64,000 nt of DNA, taken from contig CAWBXZ010000006.1 in assembly GCA_963792855.1 (NCBI GenBank), forward strand, positions 1 through 64,000. Reading direction: 5' to 3'. The notes under the pieces are model-generated. The model made no database searches. It was not told the DNA's origin and saw only the letters and a program-made list of their open reading frames with translations. Source of the stretch: SG8-40 sp963792855 (GTDB lineage: Bacteria > Pseudomonadota > Gammaproteobacteria > Burkholderiales > Eutrophovitaceae). Made by a program: the position numbers and the translations under genes. Every line of letters begins with the position of its first letter. Position 1 is the first letter of the stretch. This document shows positions 9,447 through 19,931 of this stretch, piece after piece.

Positions 9447-10904
9447 ATGAGTACCTCTTTGAACAAGTGCAGGCCAGCCGGACGGACACCGGGATTACGG
9501 CCGGCGATCCTGGCGGCCGCAATCTCCGTTGGACTGATGTCCGGGACCTGCGTGGCAGCCACCGATGGAACCACCCCTTCGCTGGAGGAAATGTGGCAGC
9601 TGATCCAGCAACAACAGGCTGAAATCGATCAACTGAAAAAACAGAACATGGAGCTACGAGAAAAAGTCGAAGCACCTGCCCCGGCGCCTGCGGCATCACC
9701 GGTAACGACACCAGTAGCGTCGTCGGACACCCCTTATGAAGAACTGATGCCCGAACCCACCGATCTGAGCCCCACCGGTACGACCATGGAAATCTACGGC
9801 GCGGCAATGCTCGATTCGGGCTACCAGCGCGATCCCAGCAATCCCGACTGGTTCGACGTGCTGCGACCGACCAAGCTGCCCGCTTTTGAAGATGAGTATG
9901 GGAAAGACGGTGATTTCTGGGCCGGCGTCCGGCAGAGCCGGCTGGGTTTCAGGACGTATACTCCTACCGACCTGGGCGAACTGAAGACCATTTTTGAATT
10001 TGAATTGTTCGGTGTCGGTTCCGATGCCGGCCAGACCACTTTCCGTCTGCGCCATGCCTGGGGCGAACTGGGACAATGGGGCGCCGGTCAAACCTGGAGC
10101 CCGTTCATGGATCCTGACGTGTTCCCCAACTCGATCGAATACTGGGGACCGAACGGCATGGTGTTTTTCCGCAACGTGCAGCTGCGCTGGACACCCTGGC
10201 AGGATGGCGCTTCGAACTTCATGATGGCGCTGGAGCGGCCGGGCGCCAGTGCGGACCGGGGCAACTACAGTGATCGCATTGAACTGGACGGCATCAAGGC
10301 CAATTTCCCGCTGCCGGATTTCACCGCCCACTACAAGTACGCCCGGGATTGGGGTCATGTGCAGATCGCCGGCATTCTGCGGCGCATCGAGTGGGATGAC
10401 CTCAACACCGACAGCCCCTACGATCTCAGCGGCGGCGCTACCGGCTGGGGTATCAACCTCAGCACCAACATCAATCTCGGCCGCCACGTGTTCCGTGGCT
10501 CGGTCGTCTATGGCGAGGGCATGGAGAACTACATGAACGACGCGCCGGTGGATATCGGCATCCAGAACAACTTCGGTAACCCGGTCAGCCCGATCAAGGG
10601 TGTTACCCTGCCGGTTCTCGGCATCGTAGCCTTCCTGGATCTGAACTGGAGCGAAAAATGGACCAGCACCATCGGCTACTCTTACCTGGATATCGATAAC
10701 AGCGACGGCCAGTCGGCCGATGCCTTCAGGAAGGGCCAATACGCCCTGGCCAACATCCTGTACCACCCGCTGCCCAACCTGTTCTTCGGCCCGGAAATCC
10801 AGTACGGGCAGCGCAACAACTACCTGGACGGATTCAGTTCGGATAATTTGCGCCTGCAGTTTTCCGTCAAGTGGAATTTTGATAAAACCTTTGGAGGTTT
10901 GTGA
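9447..10904 (+). CDS. DcaP-like trimeric outer-membrane porin
   Basis: A 485-residue outer-membrane beta-barrel. A signal peptide ends near AATDG (about residue 38). A short coiled coil follows (EMWQLIQQQQAEIDQLKKQ), as in DcaP-family porins that take up dicarboxylates and related small acids. The barrel shows alternating aromatic strands and ends in a hydrophobic residue. The start has GGGAG eight bases upstream. The stop sits one base before the glutaminase start, so the two are certainly coupled. Role in context: passage of glutamine, glutamate or similar acids into the periplasm (inference). Confidence 0.75.
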   Translation: MSTSLNKCRPAGRTPGLRPAILAAAISVGLMSGTCVAATDGTTPSLEEMWQLIQQQQAEIDQLKKQNMELREKVEAPAPAPAASPVTTPVASSDTPYEELMPEPTDLSPTGTTMEIYGAAMLDSGYQRDPSNPDWFDVLRPTKLPAFEDEYGKDGDFWAGVRQSRLGFRTYTPTDLGELKTIFEFELFGVGSDAGQTTFRLRHAWGELGQWGAGQTWSPFMDPDVFPNSIEYWGPNGMVFFRNVQLRWTPWQDGASNFMMALERPGASADRGNYSDRIELDGIKANFPLPDFTAHYKYARDWGHVQIAGILRRIEWDDLNTDSPYDLSGGATGWGINLSTNINLGRHVFRGSVVYGEGMENYMNDAPVDIGIQNNFGNPVSPIKGVTLPVLGIVAFLDLNWSEKWTSTIGYSYLDIDNSDGQSADAFRKGQYALANILYHPLPNLFFGPEIQYGQRNNYLDGFSSDNLRLQFSVKWNFDKTFGGL

Positions 10905-10905
10905 G

Positions 10906-11943
10906 ATGAACAATGTAAAAACACACACCGGCAAGTTGCTTTTGCCCGGTATTTTCTTATGCTTGGGTTTTTTGGCTACCGCAGCGCAAGCCCAGGCACC
11001 GGCTGAAATCCAGGCCGCCCTGGACGCCGCATATACCAAGTATCAAAACCTGGAAGAAGGCGCCAACGCCGACTACATTCCGGCGCTTGCCGCGGTGGAT
11101 TCCAACATCTATGGAATTGCCCTGGTGACCGCAGATGGCAAAGTCTACACCGCCGGCGATATCGAATCCGAGGTTTCCATTCAGTCGATTTCCAAGGTAT
11201 TCACACTGGCCCTGGTCATGGATGAAAAAGGAGTGGATACGATCCTCAACACCATCGGCGCCGACGCCACGGGCATGCGTTTCAACTCCATCGTCTCGGT
11301 CGAGTGGTCCAAGAAAGGCCTGGGTGGCCCGGAGATGAACTCGCTGGTCAACCCGGGCGCAATCGCCACGACCAGCATGGTCGAGGGCGACAGTCGCGAA
11401 GCGATCTGGAACAGCATTCTGAATACCTATTCAGAGTTCGCCGGCAGACCGCTGGCCGTTAACCAGGAAGTATTCAAATCCGAGGCAGAAACCAACCAGC
11501 GTAACCAGGCGATTGGCTACCTGATGTACGCTTATGGCTACATCAAGGATGATCCGATGCGTGCTACTGACATCTACACCGAACAATGCTCCGTCAATGT
11601 CAACGCGCGGGACCTGGCCACGATGGCGGGAACACTGGCTAACCACGGTAAAAACCCGGTGACCGGCAAGCAGGTCATGAAATCCGAAAATGTACCGGAA
11701 TTGCTTGCCGTCATGGCGACAGCGGGCCTCTATGATGACTCCGGAAAATGGCTCTATCGCACGGGTCTTCCGGCCAAAAGCGGAGTCGGTGGCGGAATCA
11801 TTGCGGTGTCACCCGGAAAATTCGGTATCGCTGTGATATCGCCAAGGCTTGACGATGCCGGCAATAGTGTTCGTGCACAATTGGCGATCGCCGACATTTC
11901 TAACGCGCTGCACGGAAATCCTCTGGAGGGGGGGCAGCAATAA
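10906..11943 (+). CDS. glsA: Secreted (periplasmic) glutaminase
   Basis: Glutaminase hydrolyses glutamine to glutamate and ammonia. The serine-dependent fold is shown by the Ser-x-x-Lys motif in SIQSISKVF, then NPGAIATTSM, EAETNQRNQAIGYLM, CSVNVNARDLATM and the C-terminal GVGGGIIAVSPGKFGIAV. Unlike the cytoplasmic GlsA of E. coli, it begins with a clear signal peptide (residues 1-27, cleavage after AAQA), so it should act in the periplasm. The start lies one base after the porin stop. GltS downstream would import the product. The fusion with the upstream frame (an open frame from 10720) is incidental. Confidence 0.9.
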   Translation: MNNVKTHTGKLLLPGIFLCLGFLATAAQAQAPAEIQAALDAAYTKYQNLEEGANADYIPALAAVDSNIYGIALVTADGKVYTAGDIESEVSIQSISKVFTLALVMDEKGVDTILNTIGADATGMRFNSIVSVEWSKKGLGGPEMNSLVNPGAIATTSMVEGDSREAIWNSILNTYSEFAGRPLAVNQEVFKSEAETNQRNQAIGYLMYAYGYIKDDPMRATDIYTEQCSVNVNARDLATMAGTLANHGKNPVTGKQVMKSENVPELLAVMATAGLYDDSGKWLYRTGLPAKSGVGGGIIAVSPGKFGIAVISPRLDDAGNSVRAQLAIADISNALHGNPLEGGQQ

Positions 11944-12109
11944 GTTCCGGATGCATCTTCCAGCAGATCATCGACTACCGAACGCCCACGGCCTGGTCCC
12001 TTTGCACTACCGGAGCCGGAGAAACAGTTTGGCCTTTTATGGCAGGCAGCGAATGCAAACTGAAACCTGGCTCGGTTTAACGTGACAGTTATCACCAGAA
12101 GGATCGCAC

Positions 12110-13312
12110 ATGGAATACGTATTGGATCCACGCCAGACCATCATCATGGCTATCCTGGTCCTGTTCCTCGGCAAATACCTAACCCGGAAGCTCGCCGTAC
12201 TCCGGGAATACAACATACCGGAACCGGTTACCGGCGGGGTGTTGATCTCCGTGTTGATGGGAATCGTGTTTTATATTTTCGATTTTCAGTTCGTGTTCAA
12301 CATGGAAGGTCGCGACACGTTTCTTATTATATTCTTCACCTCGATCGGCTTGTCTTCGCGGCTGGCTACCCTGATGGCCGGAGGCCGGTCCCTGCTGATC
12401 ATGCTGGGTCTTGCCGCTGTTTTTTTATTCGTACAAAACTTTACCGGACTGCTTGTTGCCTTCGTCACGGGTTCGATACCGCAAATCGGGATTCTTGGCG
12501 GCAGCATTTCCCTGAGCGGCGGTCATGGCACCACCATTGCCTGGGCGCCAACGTTCATTGAGCAATATGGCATCAGCAATGCGCTGGAACTGGGCATGGC
12601 CTGCGCAACATTTGGCCTGGTCCTGGGAGGTGTTCTGGGAGGACCCATCGCCAGGTATCTCATCTCAAAGTACAAGCTCGAATCAAGCAGCAAGGAACAC
12701 ATTACTGTCGGCATGCCCCAACGGGACAGTAACCCGATCATTACGGTCAACTCGGTCCTCAACGCCCTGCTTGTCCTGTGTATTGCGATCGGAATGGGTA
12801 TTCACCTCAATCTGCTGTGGGAACACCTGGGATTTAAATTGCCGCTGTTCGTTTCCTGTCTGTTGGGCGGTATTATCCTGACCAATACGGTGCCACCGGT
12901 GTTCAGGAACATCAGGTGGCCAACCGGGACGCCCACCCTCGCCCTGATCTCTGATTTGAGCCTTGGTCTGTTCCTGTCCATGTCCATGATGAGCCTGCAA
13001 CTCTGGAAACTGGCCGACCTTGCGGGGCCGCTCGTGATCCTGTTGGTTGCCCAGGTCATCGTGATCAGCCTGTTCGTTATTTTCGTGGTGTTCCGTTTAC
13101 TGGGTAAAAATTACGACGCGGCCGTCATGTCGGCTGGCTATACCGGCATGGCGCTGGGCGCCACGCCAACAGCGATCGCCAATATGACGGCAGTGGCGGA
13201 AAAGTTCGGCGCCTCACCACAGGCTTTCCTGGTGATTCCACTGGTAGGGGCGTTTTTCGTCGATATCGCCAATGCTTTTGTCGTCAAGCTCTTACTGGCG
13301 ATATTGTCCTGA
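12110..13312 (+). CDS. gltS: Sodium/glutamate symporter GltS
   Basis: A 400-residue inner-membrane protein with two halves of about five helices, matching GltS in length and in YNIPEPVTGGVL, GHGTTIAWAPTF and GFKLPLFVSCLLGG-type segments; the C-terminal half has GYTGMALGATPTAIANM. It imports glutamate with Na+. It stands 166 bases after the glutaminase stop on the same strand, with an AGAAGG site upstream of the ATG. Together with the porin and secreted glutaminase it forms a complete glutamine-to-glutamate capture route. Confidence 0.93.
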   Translation: MEYVLDPRQTIIMAILVLFLGKYLTRKLAVLREYNIPEPVTGGVLISVLMGIVFYIFDFQFVFNMEGRDTFLIIFFTSIGLSSRLATLMAGGRSLLIMLGLAAVFLFVQNFTGLLVAFVTGSIPQIGILGGSISLSGGHGTTIAWAPTFIEQYGISNALELGMACATFGLVLGGVLGGPIARYLISKYKLESSSKEHITVGMPQRDSNPIITVNSVLNALLVLCIAIGMGIHLNLLWEHLGFKLPLFVSCLLGGIILTNTVPPVFRNIRWPTGTPTLALISDLSLGLFLSMSMMSLQLWKLADLAGPLVILLVAQVIVISLFVIFVVFRLLGKNYDAAVMSAGYTGMALGATPTAIANMTAVAEKFGASPQAFLVIPLVGAFFVDIANAFVVKLLLAILS

Positions 13313-13423
13313 GATATGCGAAAATATTCGGGCTTTCCACCAGAAAAATTACCAGTTACATCTCTGTCCAATTAACTCTATGATGCCAATATCTATGGAA
13401 AAGCCATTTACCCAATTACAATC

Positions 13424-14949
13424 ATGAAAATAGCGGGTGTATTTCTGGCGCTCTTCGTACTGTTGTTTGTCGCGGGCTGCACCACCGTGGGCCCTGATTT
13501 CAAGACACCGGAAGCACCGGTCGCCGAAGAGTGGACGGAGGTCGATCCGTCAATACTCAGCAACCAGCCGGCAGACCACCCGGAGTGGTGGAAGGTGTTC
13601 AATGATCCGGTTCTGAACCAACTGATCGAAACGGCACAATCCCAAAACCTGACATTGCGCAGCGCCGGCCTTCGTGTGCTGCAGGCCCACGCCCAGTTGG
13701 GGATTGCGACCGGCAACAAATATCCGCAGGTACAACAGCTGTCGGGTTCCGCCAACGAGGTCAAGATCAGCGAGAACGGCTCCGATAACACGCCGTTGCT
13801 CGATGATAACTTCGGCCTCTACAACCTGGGTTTCGGCCTCTCCTGGGAGCTGGATTTCTGGGGGCGTTTCAGTCGCATGATCGAATCTTCAGCGGCCCAG
13901 CTACAGGCGGAAGTGGCCAATTACGATGCGGTCATGGTTTCACTGACAGCCGAGGTGGCACGCTCCTACATTCTGATGCGTGCGCTGGAAACGCGTATTG
14001 AACTGGCGGAAAAAAATGTACTCGCCCAGGCGCGTGCCCTGGAAATTGCCGACGTCAAGTTTCGTAATCGGCAAGGTCACGGAACTCGATGTTCAACAGG
14101 CACGCACCATTCTCAACAGGACAAAGTCCTCATTCCGGTTCTTGCAGACCAACCTGCAGCCGATAAGAAATGCGCTGGCGTGTTGCTCGGCATGTTGCCG
14201 CAGGATCTTGCAAATCTGTTGGTCGAATCTGCACCCGTTCCCACCCCCCCGGCACAGGTCGCCGTTGGCATGCCGCAGGATCTTATCCGCCGGCGCCCGG
14301 ACATTCGCCAGGCGGAGTGGGTACTGGCAGCCCAAAGCGCACAGATTGGCGTCGCCATCAGCGAGCTTTACCCTCATTTCACCATCGGTGGTTCGATCGG
14401 GGTTGCCACCACCACCATCGGTGGTCAAGGGTATCAGTGACCTGTTTGATTCAGGCAGCGTCAATGGCTTGCTCTTTGGCGGGTTCAGCTGGAATGTGTT
14501 GAATTACGGGCGGCTGAAAAACAATATACGCTTTCAGGATGCACGCTTTCAGGAGCTTTTGGTCGATTACCAGAACCTGGTGCTGACCGCCCAGGCCGAG
14601 GTGGATAGCGCCATCGTTGCCTATTTGCGCGCACATACCGAGGCCAAGTACCTGGCCGAGAGCGTCAAGGCTGCTGAACGTTCGGTGGAGTTGTCGCTGG
14701 TTCAGTACCGGGAGGGCTCGACCGATTTCAACCAGGTATTGACCACCCTGACCCAGCAATCGGAACAGCAGGATGCCCTGACCACGACCAACGGCAGCCA
14801 TCGCTACCAACCTGGTATCCATGTACAAAGTGCTCGGCGGTGGCTGGCAGGTCGATGATGAGCGGGTGGTCGAGGATTACGCGAGCGAAAAAGATAAACA
14901 GGAATTGCGGTCGCGCACCAAGTATTGGCGTAACAATTTACCGGATTAG
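13424..14949 (+). pseudogene. TolC/NodT-type outer-membrane efflux lipoprotein, frameshifted
   Basis: The outer-membrane channel of a tripartite efflux pump. The N-terminus has a lipobox (FVAGCTT). The OEP repeats are recognisable: HPEWWKVFNDPVLNQLI, LSWELDFWGRF, LIRRRPDIRQAEW, FDSGSVNGLLFGGFSWN and QYREGSTDFNQVL. The frame breaks near 14070 (+1), 14178 (net -1), 14427 (+1) and 14800 (+1), and the restored frame ends at 14949. It heads an operon with a membrane-fusion and an RND gene that are also frameshifted. Confidence 0.85.
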
Positions 14950-14975
14950 TGCCTTTTTTCAGACAATAGCGGAAT

Positions 14976-16120
14976 ATGAAACCAGTGAATAGACAAGCAG
15001 TGCATTTTAATCCTTTTGACGTACCGGCTTATTTGCCTGTTGCTTCGCCACTACTTTCCTGGTTGCGTGCAAGCAGGAGGCCGCCGCACCGGTTGAACGC
15101 ATTCGTGCGGTCAAGACCATCGTCGTGGCGGATCTGGCCTCCGGAGCAGATGCGTAAATTCCCCGGTACCATCGAGCCCGTTGATTCCTCGCAGCTCAGT
15201 TTCGAGGTTGACGGTATCGTCCAGGCGGTATTGGTGGACGTTGGTGACAAGTTCAACAAGGGCGATGTGCTGGCCCATCTCGACAACAAGCCCTTTCAGC
15301 TCGGTGTGGAGTCCGCCAAAGCAGCGCTGTCGCGGGCTACGCGCCCAACTCGAGGAAAAACAAAGCGCCTATGAACGGGAGCAGCGAATCCAGGACGGAA
15401 GACGCCGGCGCGACCACCCAAAAAGCCGTAGACCAGGCGCGTGCAGCCTATGAAAGCCAGGTGCAGGGTGTGACCTACAGCCAGGCGCAACTCGGACTTG
15501 CGCAACGGGACCTGGCCTATACCGAATTGAGCGCACCTTATGACGGTATCGTTTCAGCCCGCTATATCGAACCCTCGGAGGTCGCAGCCAGGGGCGCACA
15601 CATGCTCGAGGTCTATGCCGAGGCGCCATGCAGATTGCGGTCAGTGTTCCGGAGCAGATGATTGGCAATGTCCATGCCGGACTCGAGGGTAACGTTCTGC
15701 TGAACAATCTGCCCGATGATCCCTATGCCGCCGTCGTCACCGAGGTGGGTTCGTCAGCCACGTCAGCCAATGCCTTTCCGGTCACGGCGGTTATCAACAA
15801 CGCGGACGAACGGGTGCGCCCGGGCATGACGGCAGAACTCCGGCTGGCATTTGTTGACGACGAGATAAGTCCGCCTACCTGGTACCGGTGCATGCTTTCC
15901 TGCCCGGCATGAGATACAGGTGAAAATCACGTTTACCTGTTTGATACCCAGACTTCTGTTGTTCGCAAGACAGCCGTTAAGACCAAGGGCTATCCAGGGC
16001 AACAACGTCATTGTGACCGATGGAATTGCGCCCGGTGATATCCTGGTCGTGGCCGGTGTGTCATTTCTGCGCGATGGTCAGAAGGTCAAACCGATGCCTG
16101 ATTCGGGCTCCAGCCAATGA
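14976..16120 (+). pseudogene. RND efflux membrane-fusion protein (HlyD/AcrA-like lipoprotein), frameshifted
   Basis: The periplasmic adaptor that joins the RND pump to the outer-membrane channel. With one shift corrected, the N-terminus shows a lipobox (LVACKQEAAA). The barrel-sandwich hybrid reads KFPGTIEPVDSSQLSFEVDG, VDVGDKFNKGDVLAHLD and LSAPYDGIVSARYIEP, with an alpha hairpin between. The C-terminal domain reads GVSFLRDGQKVKPM. There are at least four shifts between 15060 and 15950. It lies 26 bases after the channel gene and 18 bases before the pump gene. Confidence 0.8.
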
Positions 16121-16138
16121 TGACGCGGAACTGATCAC

Positions 16139-19100
16139 GTGGACGGTATCACACGATTTGGCCTTGACTCCCCGCGCCTGACCCTGGTTTTCATCGCCCT
16201 GGTGATTATCGCCGGCATCGGACAATTCATTAACTTTCCCCCGCCAGGAAGATCCACCCATCCTGATTCGCGAAGTGGTTGTAAGCGCCCAGTTCCCCGG
16301 AATGAGCCCGGAGGACGTCGAACAACTCATCACCCGCCATATTGAGGATGATTTGCGGGCGATGCCGGAGATCGACGATATCTGGTCAGATTCCAAGACG
16401 GGTATCGCCGTCATCCATGCGGATACGGCGGATCGTTACGATGACGTTGGAGCGATCTGGCAGAAGGTGCGTAACCGCATGCTGGATCTGGCTCCCAGTC
16501 TGCCGAAAGGGACCATCGGACCGGTGGTCAACGATGAATTTGGCCTGGTCGCAGTTGCCACAATCGCATTAACAGGTGAAGGTTTCGGCATGGATGAGAT
16601 GCGCGATGTCGCCTGGGATCTGCGTGACCGGCTTGTATGAGCTTGAGGGCATTCGAAAAATCGAACTATGGGGTGTGCATGACGAGCGTGTGTTCCTTGA
16701 ATATTCCTCAGCGAAACTGGCCCAGTTGGGCGTCAGTATCGACGGACATCGTCCAGACCCTGATCGACCAGAACGTGGTGTTGCCGGGCGGTCTGTTTGA
16801 CGTTGCAGGTGAGAATCTGATCATCGAGCCGAGTGGAAATTTCCGTTCCGTCGAGGACATCGAAAACCTCCTGATCGCGGTTCCCGGAACACAACAATCC
16901 ATCTTTCTGAAAGACCTGCTGAATGTCCGCAGGGGCTTCGCGGAACCGCCAAAAGATCTCGCATTTTTTAATGGCGAACGTGCCATCGTCATCAGTCTTT
17001 CCGTCATCCCCGGGGTCAATGCAGTCGCTTTCGGTGAACACCTCAAAGACAAGGTGGATGATCTCCAGTCACACCTGCCAATCGGTTATGCGCTTGATTT
17101 TGCGACTTTTCAGCCGGATCTCGTGCAAAAGGCGGTTGGTGGCGCGTTGACTGAATGTCTACCAGACCCTGGTCATTGTGCTGGTGGTGGTGGTTGCCTT
17201 CCTTGGTTTGCGAACCGGTTTGATCGTCGGCTCCTTTGTACCGATGACCATGCTGCTCGGCCTGATCGTCATGCGGTTTGCCGGGGTTGAGCTCGAGCGT
17301 ATTTCCATTGCCTCCACCATCATCGCTTTGGGTATGCTGGTCGACAATGGCATTGTGACCGCAGAAGAAATCCGTAACCGGCTGGATGCGGGTGAAGAAA
17401 GACGTGCGGCCTGCCTGAATACGGCAAAGGCGCTTTCGGTTCCGCTGTTGACCTCATCGCTCACCACGATCATCGCTTTCATGCCGATTTACCTGCTCAC
17501 CGGGTGACGTTGGTGAATACGCCGTCTCGCTTACCCGTGGTTATCATCATCCTGTTGATGGGGTCCTGGTTTCTGTCCATGTACCTGACACCCTACATGT
17601 GTTACTGGTTTATGAAGCCCCCCAAGAAGGAAGAGGGCAAGGACTCGACCGACGGATCCCTATAGCGGTCGTATCTATGTAGCCTACCGGGCGCTGCTGC
17701 GCGAGCCTGACTGAAAGGCACGTTATCGCCGTGCTCGCGGTCATTTTCGCCGTGCTTGTCGGCGGTGGTTACCTGGGCTCGACGCTGGTGCGTGAAATGT
17801 TTGGCCATAGCGATCGTAACCAGTTTCTGATCTATGTCGACCTGCCGGCGGGTTATAACATCGACACCACGCAGGATGTCGTTCAACGTCTGACCGACTG
17901 GCTGGAAGACGACGAGGCCAATCCGGATATCACCGGGACGATCGCCTACGTGGGTACGGGCGGTCCCCGTTTCGTACTGGTGCTCGCGCCGTTCGATCCC
18001 GATCCGCACCGTGCATTCATCATCGCCACAACCGAGACGGGCGAGCAGGTGCCCGAGGCCGCGGAACGGGTACGACGGTTTATAGCCGAGTCAGCTTCCG
18101 GAAGCCGAAGGCCGGGTCAAAATGATGTGGACCACCGGCCCGGAACCCGGGTTTGTGGAAGTTCGGCTTTATGGACCGGATATAGCGCTGTCTTTACCAG
18201 AAGGGCCAGGAATTCACAGACACGCGTGCGTGCAATGCCCGGTACCATTGATGTTCGCAACAATGCGGAAAATACCGTTATCAAGGCCGAGGTCGATGTC
18301 GACCAGACGCAGGCACGTCGCGTGGGTATCTCATCCCAGGAAATTGCAAATTCGCTGCAGGCTCATATCGATGGTATCCGGGCGACCGATTACCGCGAGG
18401 ATGACCAGGCTATACCGATCGTGCTCCGGTCCCAGCAGCAGGAGCGGGCCGTGGGCAGTGACTTCTACGATATTCGTGTCAATTCGCGCAGCCGTGGAAG
18501 CGTGATCGTACCGTTATCGCAGATCGCGAGTATCAACGGGGCCTGGGAGTACAGCCGTATTTCGCGCCGCAACCAGGCGCGTGTAGCTCACCGTGGAATT
18601 CAAACACGAAACGATGAAGGCGATGGAGTTGCTCACCGCGGTCACACCTGAAATCGAGGCGCTGAACCTGGGTGAAGACTATCACTGGGAAGTCGGCGGT
18701 GAGATCGAGAAGCAGGGAGAGACCATGCCGAAGCTCGCCAAGTGGCTTCCCCACTGCGCTTTTCTCATGGTGGTGCTGTTGATATGGCAGTTCAACTCTT
18801 TCCGGCGGCCTTTCATCATCGCCTTTACCCTGCCGCTGGCATTTATTGGCGCCTTTATTGGCCTGATACTGTTCCGTGCGCCGTTTGACTTTTTTGGAAT
18901 TCTCGGTCTGTTGAGCCTGGCCGGAATTATCATCAACAACGGCATTGTGCTGATCGATCGCATCGACCAGGAGCGCAATGCGGGCCGTGATGCATACAGT
19001 GCCGTGATCGAAGCCACCGTGTCGCGTTTCCGGCCGATCTGGATGACCACGATTACGACCATTCTGGGCGTCATGCCGTTGATCCTCAGTCACGACCCGG

Positions 19101-19321
19101 TGTTTTACTCCTTGGCCCTGATCATTGCCACCGGACTGGCTTTTGCCACGGTTTTGACACTGGGCGTGGTGCCCGTTCTTTACGCGGTGCTGTTCAAGGT
19201 GCAGCCAGCAACGGGGCTAGTCCGCATCACCGCTGTCAGCCAGCTTGGTTCTGGCCCGAACAATCTTACTGTGCCGGCCGAACAGGCGGTTCATCAACGT
19301 AAGAAAAGCACTGGTTGTTAG
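16139..19321 (+). pseudogene. RND multidrug efflux transporter, multiply frameshifted
   Basis: An inner-membrane proton-driven pump of about 1,020-1,050 residues. Typical RND segments appear in order in different frames: SAQFPGMSPEDVEQLIT, the TM4 motif ALGMLVDNGIV, LLTSSLTTIIAFMP, and the C-terminal FGILGLLSLAGIIINNGIV and VSRFRPIWMTTITTILG. A GTG start at 16139 is assumed. At least eight frame changes occur between 16235 and 18600. The open frame runs to 19321 and overlaps the convergent K+ channel gene. One more +1 shift would end it at the TAG at 19218-19220, which fits the layout better. Confidence 0.82.
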
Positions 19322-19690
19322 TCCAAACATCAAAATTCCATTGGCAGCCTCCAGGCGGCCGAGCAGGCGCCATTTTTCGCTCATCACGATGTCGCCATAG
19401 CCGAGCGAAGTAAAGTTGACTACTGAATGGTAAAAAGCCGAATCAAAGTCACTGAATTCACCCAGCCACAGGAACAGGGAGGCCCACACCGCGAATTGCA
19501 GCACGTGGCCGAAGAAAAGGACCAGGAAAATGACACTCATCAATTTGATGTCGGTGCCGATAGCGGGCAACATGCGGCCCGAGTCCAGGAGGCGTAACAG
19601 GTAACCGGTGATGGCCACAATGATCGCAATTTGGATCAACATGTTTACGACCAGTGCCAGGCTTCCAATCAGTAGGGGAATTAGCAACAT
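19217..19690 (-). CDS. Two-pore-loop-type (2TM) potassium channel family protein
   Basis: A 157-residue membrane protein. It has an N-terminal helix pair (residues about 3-30 and 48-74), then a pore loop with the K+ selectivity signature TSLGYGDI and a last helix (ILMFGLTTSAFLTLM). It carries no regulatory RCK or cyclic-nucleotide domain. The start is ATG 19690, with an AAGGAAT site upstream. It is convergent with the RND gene. A 63-bp element shared with the receiver gene lies 47 bases upstream. Confidence 0.8.
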   Translation of the reverse strand: MLLIPLLIGSLALVVNMLIQIAIIVAITGYLLRLLDSGRMLPAIGTDIKLMSVIFLVLFFGHVLQFAVWASLFLWLGEFSDFDSAFYHSVVNFTSLGYGDIVMSEKWRLLGRLEAANGILMFGLTTSAFLTLMNRLFGRHSKIVRARTKLADSGDAD

Positions 19691-19736
19691 ATTATCGATT
19701 CCTTCAATCCACGAATGGCTTTGGACGTCAGACTAA

Positions 19737-19799
19737 CAGTAAACGTCTGCATTGCCATCTGTGCAATCCGAAAATTTACCAGTCGCGATCTGCAAATTT
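19737..19799 (-). promoter_or_regulatory. 63-bp shared upstream element, copy B (before the K+ channel gene)
   Basis: Gapless match to 9231-9293 (48 of 63 positions; perfect 16-base core at 19769-19784). It partly overlaps the 3' end of the small open frame at 19776-19931, which argues that the sequence is kept for regulation rather than coding. A weaker match of the core occurs at about 13348-13365, upstream of the efflux operon. Confidence 0.55.
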
Positions 19800-19931
19800 A
19801 CGCGCCTCATTCGGCGATGGCGGCGCCGGCATAGCCGTCGCTATCTTGCCCGGCGCGGCGGACTCCAGCTGAGCCAGCAGAGAACGCAGCTGCCGGTGAT
19901 GATCGGGAAGTATGTGTGAGGAAAAGCTCAT
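19776..19931 (-). CDS. Possible small coupled ORF (51 codons)
   Basis: The start codon overlaps the stop of the upstream hydrolase gene (ATGA), the usual sign of translational coupling. The product begins MSFSSHILPDHHRQLRSLL and has no recognised motif or membrane segment. Its 3' end overlaps the shared regulatory element, so it may be spurious. Confidence 0.3.
   Translation of the reverse strand: MSFSSHILPDHHRQLRSLLAQLESAAPGKIATAMPAPPSPNEARKFADRDW

Noticed and set aside
9696..11039. 447-codon minus-strand frame across the porin and glutaminase
   Set aside because: Antisense shadow; the plus strand has signal peptides and family motifs for both genes.
11944..12109. Small gene between glutaminase and gltS
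   Set aside because: Open frames here have no ribosome-binding site, run into neighbours and show no protein-like pattern.
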